Shown in pieces: positions 54,285 to 64,000 of a DNA stretch of 64,000 nt; position 1 is the first letter of the stretch; each line of letters begins with the position of its first letter. The notes beneath the pieces were generated by a model. It was not told the DNA's origin. It did no database searches and was given only the letters and a program-made list of their open reading frames with translations. The translations under genes and the position numbers were made by a program. Location of the stretch: NCBI RefSeq assembly GCF_052857255.1, contig NC_135498.1, forward strand, positions 161,228,624 through 161,292,623, in the 5' to 3' direction. The stretch is from Amblyomma americanum (lineage: Eukaryota; Arthropoda; Arachnida; Ixodida; Ixodidae).

Positions 54285-55490
54285 CGATTAGCAGCGGACC
54301 TCCGAAGGCCACTGGTAGCATGAAAACGCCGGCGACGCCCCAGCACATGGACAACTTCTCTACGCCGAAGAAATCACTGAGAAGGACTGGTTTTAAAGCC
54401 ACTACGCAGCCTGCCGGTAGCCCTGTTACAACAGCAGCGGCCACAACTTGAGGAAAGCTCGTGGCGTGCGGCAAACCAACTAGACACAGCGCCTCGGCCA
54501 CCAGGCACATCGCCACGAGAAGGCAGCGGCTAAGCCTTGCCCGATCCCAGAAGAACGGTATCACCAGGCGTCCCGCCATCTCCGCCGTGGCCACGTATGT
54601 GATGATGGGCTCGGCTTGTCGTCTTGGGGCGCCCCTGTCACCGGCGTAGTCCAGCACTGTCGTCTCCAATGTGATCGTGGTGTACTCGCCGATGGTGAAC
54701 GTGGCCACCAGAATATAGAGGACGGGGTTTCGCAGCAGAGCCATGATGCCGGTATCACCGCTCCTCGACACCGTTCCTGTGCTGCTGCCGCGTCCCACTG
54801 GAGTCGTACTGTTGCCAGACACACACTCGGCATCGCCTTCCACTTCACCGGTCTTTTGGATGAACACATCTAAGTACTGCGGTTTGTCGGCATCGGTGCC
54901 TGAGCCCGCCTTTGTGTTCACATGACAAGTGTCCCCATTTCGCTGATCTACTTTCCAGGCTGGACGGCGTCCTTCAGCAGTGCAGTATTCGTGGGTGATG
55001 TCTTTTTCTGCGATGCTATCGCATGGGATTCTTAGTGCTGAATAGGCTTCATTTTCCTTCTGCCTTGATAAGGAGATCTTTCTGTCGATCTGCCCTGACA
55101 ACGATATTTGATCGCCACACTTCAGACGAGCCAAAACATTGCCTCCTGGGGCATTTTTTCTCTCTTGATCGCATTTTTCTTCCCTGCTGTAATTTTTTCG
55201 TTTAACAACCTTTTGGACGTCCGCATGTCCTCCACCACAACACAAGGGAATAGGCCGCGGATTGTTCATGAGCATGGCTACAGGCAGTGTGTTCAGCGTG
55301 ATTGCAGCCAGCATCAGCAGCGCTCCGTGAAGACCGTACACTCGGATAAGTGCCGATAGTAGCAAGGGGAAAGCCAGGGGTGCCAAAGTCATGCCAGTGT
55401 ACTTGAAGCCGCTGGCTGTCGCCCTGTACTTGTCAAAGTACAGCATGTTGTATATGGAGAGGGTCAGCATGATCATTCCCACAGCTGTAC
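54285..55490 (-). CDS. Monocarboxylate-transporter-like (SLC16/MFS) central exon
   Basis: 1206 bp, phase 1 at both ends, between acceptor CTACTGCAG and donor CG-GTGAGT. Translation begins TAVGMIMLTLSIYNMLYFDKYRATASGF. Helices continue with TLAPLAFPLLLSAL and GALLMLAAITLNTLPVAML. A long hydrophilic loop of about 165 residues (the central cytoplasmic loop of 12-helix MFS carriers) follows. The second half includes VLYILVATFTIGEYTTITLETTV, TAEMAGRLVIPFFWDR, CLLVAMCLVAEALCLVG, VVAAAVVTGLPAGCVVAL and WGVAGVFMLPVAFGGPLLIG. Arg and Asp in GRLVIPFFWDR sit where SLC16 members have their conserved charged pair. The protein probably moves a monocarboxylate or a related small acid across the plasma membrane; the substrate is unknown. 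An open frame runs on to 54013 past the donor but is intronic. Confidence 0.87.
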
Positions 55491-57119
55491 CTGCAGTAGA
55501 GAGAGGACATTTTTTTCAAAACACAACAGGAGATAAATGTTTTTACTATAGCACTTGGCGAGCAAGGGAAAGGGTTTGATAACTTAAAAAAAAACACACC
55601 AACCGCTCTCTACTATTTCACTTATTGAAATTCGTGGTTCTCCGTCATTCTTGAGTATATGAAAAAATGGGAACATAGGTTTTCAGTGCAAAAATATGGC
55701 ATTGATTTGGCGTCGTTACGTTGCGAAATCCGCAGGCCTAACTATGCAAGCAGTTTGTGCGGACTTGGAGGCTGACATTGCGGAGTGGGCAGCGTGCATG
55801 CAGGTTGCTCCAGCGAGTAAGAGTGTCGCCTGGACTGAAGCGCTTGTTAGTCGATCAAAAGTGGTACGAAGTGGCAACTCAACTGTTTAATAGATGTTTC
55901 TGGGCTTCGTTGGCCTTTTACAGCTAACAGCAGACATATATGGAAGCATAGAGATATGGGAATATGCTACAGTTATATTGGCAGCCAAAAGTAGCAATAG
56001 AAATCTCCATCATGATGAGCTTATCGATAATGAAAAGACTTTTAGATGGGACCTATATAGAAAGAGAAAACTGCTCCGGCGGCGCAACGATGACTCCCTA
56101 CCATGATAAAGAAATGCCTCCAACGGGACGTAGTTGCGTATCAATCAACTCTAGCAGCAATGTCAATAAAAATGATGATGGCCGCTTTACTAGGGTGTGT
56201 AAATTCAGAAAGTGTTTGTCCTGAATCATAGATAGGCCCATCAATTCCTGATAGCGAGGTGCTCCCGAAAGAATTTGTCGCTTATCGTAAAGAAGCTCCG
56301 GCGTTGGCGGGTGCGTTTTTCTGCTCGTGCATTTTTTCTTAACATCATGATTAGTTGAAATCAATTGCAACAATGTTTAGTCAGTATGGTGTACACTCAC
56401 ACTGGACGACACTTTATAAGATACCGGATCATTTTATAGCAATCATTTTTAATTATTTTTAGCGAGAAGAGTAATTCCACGAGAGATACAACTTTCTAAA
56501 CACTTCATGTTTTTAATTTGCTTGGTTATTTTATATATTATGCGCACAGTATTTAACAGGCCAACAGTGCAGCTGTTTTTGCCCTAACACGAATATTTTG
56601 AGAGAAAAAATTATCAACGGCGTAATGGCAGAGGCAGCGTTTTCGCGCACAGCGCTGTTTTGCGAGTTTGGAATGATGCACAGAAGGAAATATTGAAACC
56701 GCGGATAACATATTACAGCGAAGCTATATACCTCTACCTTCGAAGGAAATTTTCGTGTCGTCGTCAGCAAAAAAAGCCTGGCTAAAAATTGAATGCTACT
56801 CCGAATGGAAAATTAAGTACTGAACAGCATGTCAGTCGGACAAAAAAACATCTTGAAAATAAATAAAAATACAGCACACCAATCGTACATCATACTGTTC
56901 ATAAAGCAGTTGTAGCATAAATTAAAAATGCATAAAATAAAGAATACTTACGAAAAATTAAACAATCAAAAGAATAAAAAAAAACTATAACCACGCGTGT
57001 TTTCCTCATAGACATCGACACCACCCATTTAGCAAACACAGGCCTCCGTTGCTCTCCAATCGTGCTGGAGCGTTTCCAAGGAGCCCGCGAAACGCCATCC
57101 TCCGTTCGGTGCCACGCCA

Positions 57120-57290
57120 TTGGACAATTTAAGCAAATGAAATGACGCCTGTGACACATATCTTGGCGGACACCCGAACCGCGCCATAAGAAAAGAAAAA
57201 TGAAATGAAAATTGGTTTTAAGGAGAGGAAGTGACGCCTGCCTCACCGATCTCGGTCGACATCTAAACGGCGCCGTAAGGGAAGGAATAT
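57120..57290 (-). mobile_element. Two SINE tail fragments in tandem
   Basis: GACACATATCTTGGCGGACACC...CCGCGCCATAAG (57150-57187) and AATTGGTTTTAAGGAG...GGCGCCGTAAGGGAAGG (57208-57286) both resemble the SINE 3' part in minus orientation. Neither has a head. Confidence 0.6.
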
Positions 57291-57373
57291 TTCTGACGCG
57301 CGGCACCGACATTTACAACTACGCGTTCCGGTAAACATAAGATTTGCAGCTGCTTCGCAAGGTGTTGACGTTA

Positions 57374-58200
57374 TTCGAAGCCCTCGTATGAAGTGCAAAC
57401 CGCACAATGTGTGAAAACGGCGCCTGCAAACAATGCGAAGCACAATCCTTCTCGCGTGTGTTTCCCGGTAAAGATTAAGGTTGCATTTTCGTGTCGTTCT
57501 CGTAAGCAAAAAACGCCAGGCGAAATATTGAATGCAAACAGCATATCTTTGAAATCAGGCATACAGCTCAAGTACATTTCTATTGTCTCTGGCTTCACTC
57601 TTTGTAGAGTCACCTCTCTGAATTTTCAAGTTCGAAGCCCTCGTGTGAAGTGCAAACCGCATAATGTATGATAACAGCGCCTGCAAGCAATGCGAAGCAC
57701 GCTCCTTCTCCCTGTGTGTGTTTCCCGGTAAGGATAAAAATTGGTTTTTAGGGAAAGGAAATGGCGCAGTATCTGTCTCACATATCGTGCCGTAAGGGAA
57801 GGGATAAAGGCGGGAATGAGAGAAGAAAGGAAGGAAGAGGTGCCGCAGTGGAGGGCTCCGGAATAATTTCGACCACCTGGGGATCTTCAACGTGCAGTGA
57901 TGTTCCACAGCACACAGGGCGCCTTGCGTTTCGGCTCCATCGAAACGCAGTCGCCGCGGTCGGGTTCGAACCCAGGAACTCCGGATCAGTAGCCGAGCAC
58001 GCTAACCGCTCAGCCGGTGGGTCGCGGTAAGGATTACGTTTGCGTTTTCGAATCATTATCGTAAGCAAGAAACGCCAGGTCAAAAATTGAATGCAAACAG
58101 CTTATCTCCTTTGAAATAAGGCATACACCATAGAGCTTATGTACACTTCACTTGTCTCTGGTTTCACTCTTTGTTGAGCCACGTGTGTGAATTTTCAAGT
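57374..58200. repeat. Local tandem duplication, one unit carrying a SINE
   Basis: Unit 1 is 57374-57630 and unit 2 is 57631-58200. They align from TTCGAAGCCCTCGT to GAATTTTCAAGT, except for the SINE plus target duplication in unit 2. A shorter diverged third copy is at about 56741-56810. Confidence 0.85.
57736..58024 (-). mobile_element. tRNA-derived SINE inserted in unit 2
   Basis: Minus orientation. Head at the right with GGTTCGAACCC-type B box (57963-57973 in complement), tail AATTGG at the left. Flanked by a 10-bp duplication CGGTAAGGAT at 57726-57735 and 58025-58034. The A-box region is diverged. Confidence 0.87.
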
Positions 58201-58600
58201 GACGTCGCAGCGGGTAATTCGGTGCCACCTGCCAAATGCGCTCCACTCCATTCTTATTTTTCAGTTCTTTCCCTCTCGCAATGCGGATTTGCGGTCACTA
58301 CCTGCCTTAGGAAGACGTATTTCCTTACCACTTCCAGCGGCTCGCTGCCAACTGTACACGGCAATCCCCTTGCGAAGCTATTGAGCATTATTTTAGTTTT
58401 CTGTCTATTAATTTTTAGACCAACCATTATGTTCTGCCTGTCTAACTCACTGATTATGCTTTGCAGCTGATCTCCTGAGTGACTCAGCAAGGCGATGTCA
58501 TCAGCGTATCGCAGATTAATAAGGTATTCTCCATTAACTGTAAATACCCAACTGAGTGGGGTGTTAGGCAGATTATCGAACGTGCACATGGACGCGTTCA
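58200..58600 (-). mobile_element. RTE-clade LINE fragment, RT
   Basis: Minus-strand frame with NGEYLINLRYADDIALLSHSG and LQSIISELDRQ, then KINRQKTKIMLNSFARG and EPLEVVRKYVFL. YADD is intact. It is bounded right by unassigned GC-rich sequence (58600-58950). Confidence 0.85.
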
Positions 58601-58972
58601 CTACTGAGGATACCCTTGGGCTCAGGTCCCCCCGTGACAGTTATGGAGTGTTGCGGGAGGGGGACTGTTCGAGTGCGCGGGCGGCTGGCGCGGGTTGATG
58701 CTGCGAAGAAAGTGTCTGTATGAAGTTGGGGAATCGGCGCAGATGGTCGTCACGTCGGTGTGTCGCGTCGCATTGTCGGTGTCTGGGGCTAGAGTGATGC
58801 ATTCCGCTTCCACAGGATCCGGATGCGCATGGCCGTCTCTGTCATGTGTGTCGGGACGTCTGAGGAGGAACCGCGGCGCACAGGTTCAGTGGCGCGTCCG
58901 TGTGCACTAAATTGGAGAGGACGCGTAGTGGATTAGGGCTTACATTCTGAGCAGTTTATATATATATATATA

Positions 58973-59604
58973 ATTGGTTTTGGGGGAAAGGAAATGGCGC
59001 AGTATCTGTCTCACATCTCTGCGGACACCTGAACCGCGCCGTTAGGGAAGGGATAAAGGAGGGAGTGAAAGAAGAAAGGAAGAAAGAGGTGCCGTAGTGG
59101 AGGGCTCCGGAATAATTTCGACCACCTGGGGATCTTTAACGTGCACTGACATCGCACAGCACACGGGCGCCTTAGCGTTTTTCCCGCCGCGGTGGCTCAG
59201 TGGTTAGGGCGTTCGACTACTGATCCGGAGTTCCCGGGTTCGAACCCGACCGCTGCGGCTGCGTTTTTATGGAGGAAAAACGCTAAGGCGCCCGTGTGCT
59301 GTGGGATGTCAGTGCACGTTAAAGATCCCCAGGTGGTCGAAATTATTCCGGAGCCCTCCACTACGGTACCTATTCTTCCTTTCTTCTTTCACTGCCTCCT
59401 TTACCCCTTCCCTTACGGCGCGGTTCAGGTGTCCAACGATATATGAGACAGATACTGCGCCATTTCCTTTCCCCCCAAAATACCAAATATTATTAATATT
59501 ATTAGCGTTTTTCCTCCATAAAAACGCAGCCGCCACGGTCGGGTTCGAACCCGGGAACTCCAGATCAGTAGTCGAGCGCCCTAACCACTGAGCCACCGCG
59601 GCGG
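58973..59604 (-). mobile_element. tRNA-derived SINE, minus orientation, split by another SINE
   Basis: Tail and central part at 58973-59182, head at 59502-59604 (with CGGGTTCGAACCCGGGAACT and GAGCCACCGCGGCGGG). The gap is filled by a plus-orientation copy. A (TA)n tract at 58958-58972 precedes the tail. Confidence 0.9.
59185..59501 (+). mobile_element. tRNA-derived SINE, complete, nested
   Basis: Head GCCGCGGTGGCTCAGTGGTTA (A box) and GGGTTCGAACCCG (B box, 59237-59250). Central domain with GTCAGTGCACGTTAAAGATCC, then a pyrimidine-rich part and an (ATT)n-like tail. Flanked by TTAGCGTTTTTCC at 59172-59184 and 59502-59514. Both pol III boxes look intact. It resembles a longer variant of Ruka. 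Confidence 0.92.
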
Positions 59605-60127
59605 GTAGCAGTTTGACGCCTGTGAACGCATTTTTCATTTTCTTTTAATTATTCAATTAACTAATTGATTATTACACATTGTAAATATTCTTATTTAGCA
59701 TTATTAAGCATTGGCTTTTCATTGTGTGAATTTTTACACCTTTCAACCCCTTTAAACCCCCTTTTTCTATTGTTTCCTTTTTTCATTTCTTTTATTAATA
59801 AATTAATTACAAGGACTTCATTAACTCGTCATCCTCTATCACGCACCAATCAATCAGGAATCACAAGGGCCAAAAATGTTTTACAATAAAATTTTCTTTA
59901 CGCAGCTTCCGATCATTTCTGTCACGCGGTGCCGACTGCTACTACGCCGACGGTTTTTTTTTTATTCGAAAAGTGTGCCATGAGGCATAAGTACAAAAAA
60001 GGGGAAGGTATGAGGGAGATAGAAAGTTAAAAGAAGGAGTGAAGACCCGTTGTGCTGAGGTAGCCGCAGAGGTTGCCGACCGTACGAGCTGTATAAGCTG
60101 TCGCGTAAAACATCCTAGACAAAACAA

Positions 60128-60365
60128 AGCAACCACCGCCGCGGTGGTTCAATGGTTATGGCGATCAGCTGCTGGATCGAAAGACCCGGATTCCATCCTA
60201 CCGCGGCGGTCGAATTTCCGTTGAAGCGAAATTTTAGAGGCCCGTGTACTGTGGTATGTCAACGCACGCTAAAGAAAGTCAGGTGGTTGAAATTTCCGGA
60301 TCATTTCACTGCGGCGTCCTTAATTGCCCGAGTTTCTTTGGGACGTTACACCCCATAACCCATGT
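60128..60365 (+). mobile_element. tRNA-derived SINE, diverged
   Basis: Head CCGCGGTGGTTCAATGGTTA, B-box region CCGGATTCCATCC (diverged from GGTTCGAATCC), central domain TCAACGCACGCTAAAGAAAG, tail with CTTTGGGACGTTACACCCC. Older than the copy at 59185. Confidence 0.8.
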
Positions 60366-61346
60366 CCATTTTGTCCGCCGCGCTGCGGTGTACCATGAGT
60401 AAAGAGCACTGATAGTCAAATTGCGTCCCACAAATGCAACTTTTAACTCACGCCATGGATACACTGTTCTTGGTTGGACAAGAATTTTTAGTGGGACCTT
60501 TGATGAGCGACACTAGGTTTAGGGCGCCTAAGCGCAAAGGCTATCACCGTGTTATGTCCGACAAAACGAGTGGCCATAATAATAGCTTTTGCAGAAAAAT
60601 AACCAGAAAATTCTGAATTACGGGAGTAGCTCTGGAGATACCAAATTATTGCTAATGAACGTGCTCGCATAACAAACGAACTCCTGAGTTAAGCTATCAG
60701 CAAGTAGTGCTTTGGTTTTTCTCGCGTAGTAAATGCACCAGTATATTTTGATGGGCAGTGTCCTGATGGCGAGAGCAAACGCAACCAGACGTCCGTTTAT
60801 TAACGCCAAATGAACTGCTCAGTACTATTGCGAGCTATATGTCGAATGCCAAGACAATTGTGACTCACCGCGCGCCATAAACACGCATTAAGGATGTTGC
60901 ACGAGGAATACGAAAACAAACAACAATTAAACACTGTAGACGACACTGAAGGTCCGCCTCAGGGGTATGGCCCTGTAATGTCAATAGGTCATCGCCCATA
61001 TATGCGGCATTATTCATTCTCGATTTTAGATTCATACACCCCTCGCACTGCTCATACCACACCTGGTGCAGTGGTTCTGAGGTCAAGCGATATGCGTAGC
61101 GTCACTGCCCTGCAATGGCAGGTGCTTCCTCACAATTCAGTGAGCAGGCTGTAATGACGCCACAAGGGCGTGTGCCTTAGGTGGGCCGCCTGCCCCTAGG
61201 TTGCTTCCGTGGCGATTTCTTCACGAATTTTTCGCTAACGGTCAATGATGGCGACTAGCACGCTGAAGTTCCTGCGACATGGGCTTCTTATTCTTAGCGC
61301 TGTCGCGTTAAAACCACGCCTGGTTGGGAGGAGTTGCTGTATTTTA

Positions 61347-61411
61347 TATGGCATATAATATAATATAATATAATATAATATAATATAATATAATATAATA
61401 TAATATAATAT
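61347..61411. repeat. (TATAA)n microsatellite
   Basis: A pentanucleotide repeated about 12 times without interruption. Confidence 0.95.
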
Positions 61412-62199
61412 GTGCAGCAACTATTTGTGGCTGGGCTTCGTGCAAAATGCTGCAAGTTGTGTTACATTGAACCGATTTTGTATATTTTACGGACCGGATT
61501 ATGCGCAGCTACGACTGTTATATGCGCGCATTTCATATATACGTTGTTTACTATGCCCTCGAGTGCGAGAACTGTACTACTGAAGAAAACGTTTTGCTTA
61601 ATTTAGAATGTGAATCGTACACGATGAAGTACTTTTCATCGGGAAAATTGAAGTGCCCTATTTTAAACAGGGTGTGTTGCTGGGCGAGTTGGTTTTACAT
61701 TCTGACATTCAGCGCACAGTGTGTCTCGTCCTCCCTTCGTCCGTCGTCTGCCAGCGCTTCAGTGTTCCTATTTGAGCCGCGAGTCGGCACAAAAAGGCTT
61801 GCCGCATGCTGCTCATCGGTGTCGTAAAGGCACGTTGCAAGGCGCAACAAAATTGCGCCGTGGTTTTGGGTTTGAAGAGCTAGCACCAAAGCAATTGAAC
61901 GAATCACCCTGAATTTTGGAACTGAAGAGCGATGTCATTAAAGTGCGAACCCTTCTTTGCGAACACTCAGTGATACATGGAAAAAAACATACAGGACTGT
62001 ATGCAGTGTTCCGGTGTTATCTCCCCGTCCCTTGACTCCTCGCTAATTCTCGCACTGCAAAAGCCACCATTCTTAGGCTGAATACTGACTGCACAATTCT
62101 CGCGATAAAGGTGACTGTTTATGTGTGGTCGTAAGATACCGGACTGAAGTATGAAAGTGGTCTGGGATCCATACTTGCGTTGCTGCATGCTTTGCTCAC

Positions 62200-62343
62200 C
62201 ATTGATGAGGCCTAACGTGACGGTCATCCAGGCGATGTTCGGAACAAAGGCGCAAGCCACGAGTGCGCCGAAGTTCAGCAGACTGCCTGATATGGCGATT
62301 TGATAGATGGTGATTCTTTGTTGCAGCACCATGACTAGCAAAC
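62200..62343 (-). CDS. Monocarboxylate-transporter-like gene, upstream exon
   Basis: 144 bp with phase 1 at both ends, acceptor CTCTGCAG at its start and donor G-GTGAGC at its end. It reads LLVMVLQQRITIYQIAISGSLLNFG, then ALVACAFVPNIAWMTVTLGLING. This fits the helix pair around the conserved loop (RITIYQIAISG) in the first half of SLC16 carriers. The split Gly joins exactly to the next exon (LING-TAVGMIM). Earlier exons with the start codon and first helix were not found up to 64000, so the gene is 5'-incomplete here. Confidence 0.8.
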
Positions 62344-63653
62344 CTGCAGAGTGTCGGAGTACGCCGTCATCAATGTGCCCTACTGAAAGGCAATAGTATG
62401 GTTTAGCAAACACACACGTAACGAAGGACGTGGAGTTTGGCGTCTGTTTGCTCGAGAAGTTTTAGCCGCATTCAATTACGAAAATATGCTGTAGTTAGCC
62501 AAAGCTGGCATTCATTATTATATATTTATGCGTTCATTTCTACTACATTTTGATCTGTTTTGAAGTAAAAATGATCTATAACACGCGACCCTATAACGTT
62601 TAAAGTGAACGTGCGGCTTAGCTCACAATTATGTAAAGTTACAAACACGAGCGGCCATTTGAATAGAGAACCACCTCGAAACAGGAAAGTGAAAATTCCT
62701 TGGTTTGGTTTTCAGTGGTATCTGCCTAAAAACATTTACGCAGAGGTCAGCCCCTGCTGGCTCCTCAGAGGGCACTTTCGCTTTACCGCAAGCACTCACT
62801 GCATCAAATGAGTCCACTGCATGAAACAACATATAGGTGCAGTATTGTGCTGATCAGTATGAGGCCTAAAGCTACCTCCGGGTAAGTTATTAGTGATGTA
62901 CTGCTTTTAAGCTATTTTAATTAGTGGTCCTCTGAACGATTACCTAAACCAAAAATGCATGTAAGTGCGCTTTATTACCGATCATCATCATCCATTCTCT
63001 CAGAAATGTTCCATCAACGTCAGCGTTTAGAATTGGGAATAACAATAGGACTCGTAAACTGAGAAGATTGGTCTGAGTCATTTGCTTTAATGGAAACATG
63101 ACAATGAGTTCATTGTTGCCGTTTTACCGAAGGTATGGTCAGAGCTCATTATCAGATTCTTTAGAAAGACGTCACTGCACATGGCCTTTGCGCCGGAAAA
63201 GTTCCGGAAGTGTTGTGAGAACTAGGTACATTTGCGGCAACACTTGAAGATCCCGCGAGAAACTGTTCAACCCATTATCGCAGAAAGGGGAACACATAAA
63301 AGGAAGTTTTCTTCCGGGCACCCACTTGGTAACTCAGATATATTGTTGCATTGATGAAATACACTGCAAAATATGAACCCATCGCAGTGGCAAAAATTGG
63401 TACTGCCACATCGCGATTGTTATGTTCCAAGCCGAACAAAAACCTCTGCCACTACTTAACGGTTATCGTTGCCCGCACTAGCAGTCCTCACGTTCGAAGC
63501 GTCGTTACTTAGGGTGGTTAGATCCCTTCGAAAGCTGTACTGTCTTTCACTTCACTATTCACTTTTTTTCTCCAAGCAACCAAACGTGTCTCTATCACAT
63601 ATCTTATATGTATTCCGAAGAAATTTTGTTAGTTTGACGTAGAACACTTTAAA
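62344..63653. other. Presumed further intron or upstream sequence
   Basis: No exon of the transporter was recognised. AT-rich. Confidence 0.4.
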
Positions 63654-63654
63654 A

Positions 63655-63745
<91 letters not shown>
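63654..63745. repeat. (AAT)n microsatellite, SINE tail
   Basis: About 30 AAT units directly before the SINE in minus orientation, so on that strand they form its (ATT)n 3' tail. Compare the short (ATT)n tail at 59488-59501. Confidence 0.95.
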
Positions 63746-63746
<1 letters not shown>

Positions 63747-64000
63747 TGGTTTTTGGGGAAAGGAAATGGCGCAGTATCTGTCTCATATCTCGTTGGACAC
63801 CTGGACCGCGCCGTAAGGGAAGGGATAAAGGAGGGAGTGAAAGAAGAAAGGAAGAATGAGGTGCCGTAGTTGAGAGCTCCGGAATAATTTCGACCTCCTG
63901 GGGATCTTTAACGTGCACTGACATCGCACAGCACGTGGGCCCCTTAGCGTTTTACCTCGATAAAAACGCAGCAGCCGTGGTCGGTTTCGAACCCGAGAGC
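63746..64000 (-). mobile_element. tRNA-derived SINE, cut by the window end
   Basis: Tail, central part and part of the head (CGGTTTCGAACCCGAGAGC at the right edge) in minus orientation. Most of the tRNA-like head lies outside the window. Confidence 0.87.

Larger units (their letters stand above)
55491..62199 (-). other. Transporter intron, 6.7 kb, rich in SINEs
   Basis: Lies between donor GTGAGC at 62199-62194 and acceptor at 55492-55491, phase 1. It contains SINE copies in both orientations, an RTE fragment, a local tandem duplication and microsatellites. 55500-57100, 59605-60127, 60366-61346 and 61412-62193 hold nothing recognisable. Confidence 0.75.

Noticed and set aside
59186..59258. 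tRNA gene call
   Set aside because: The tRNA-like sequence is the head of a SINE: no proper anticodon stem, and a SINE body with target duplication follows.

Overview
The window is eukaryotic nuclear DNA that looks like an ixodid (hard) tick genome. The grounds are the many Penelope-like elements (PLEs) with GIY-YIG endonuclease, RTE, CR1/L2-like and I-clade LINEs, several copies of a tRNA-derived SINE that resembles the tick Ruka family, long (TA)n and (CA)n tracts, an intronless divergent ionotropic-receptor gene and a spliced transporter gene with phase-1 introns. The species cannot be told from the sequence. There is no bacterial-style operon, no CRISPR array and no rRNA or true tRNA gene.

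Layout. 1-3855 holds one decayed PLE end and otherwise nothing I recognise. 3856-25307 is a nest of retroelements. An outer minus-strand PLE (3856-4682 and 24841-25307) flanks the two halves of one plus-strand CR1-like LINE (4683-5081 and 24203-24840). These meet at a 12-bp target duplication around a 5'-truncated minus-strand RTE LINE (5082-6040 and 23988-24190). The RTE is split by an 18-kb core of (TA)n tracts, PLE copies in both orientations with inverted 1.2-1.6-kb noncoding arms, a nearly complete CR1/L2-like LINE with a 2A-type motif (6182-10521) and an I-clade LINE with RNase H whose long ORF carries only two stops (17552 to about 21660).

25308-35100 continues with a 155-bp MITE, a head-to-head pair of broken PLEs and a longer RTE copy that contains a solo LTR. 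35100-45030 holds SINEs, microsatellites, a 1-kb foldback element, a pair of related small MITEs and one clear host gene, a 600-residue ionotropic receptor at 42493-44295 on the plus strand. 45030-53080 is mostly unrecognised. 53081-62343 on the minus strand carries three exons of an SLC16/monocarboxylate-transporter-like gene. Its 5' exons lie beyond the window, and its 6.7-kb intron has collected SINEs, an RTE fragment and a local tandem duplication.

How the parts relate. Only the receptor and the transporter look like host genes, and nothing links them functionally. Most of the rest is a layered record of insertions. In several places the order of events can be read from target-site duplications: RTE into CR1, LTR into RTE, SINE into SINE, SINE into one unit of a duplication, and a PLE stub into a SINE.
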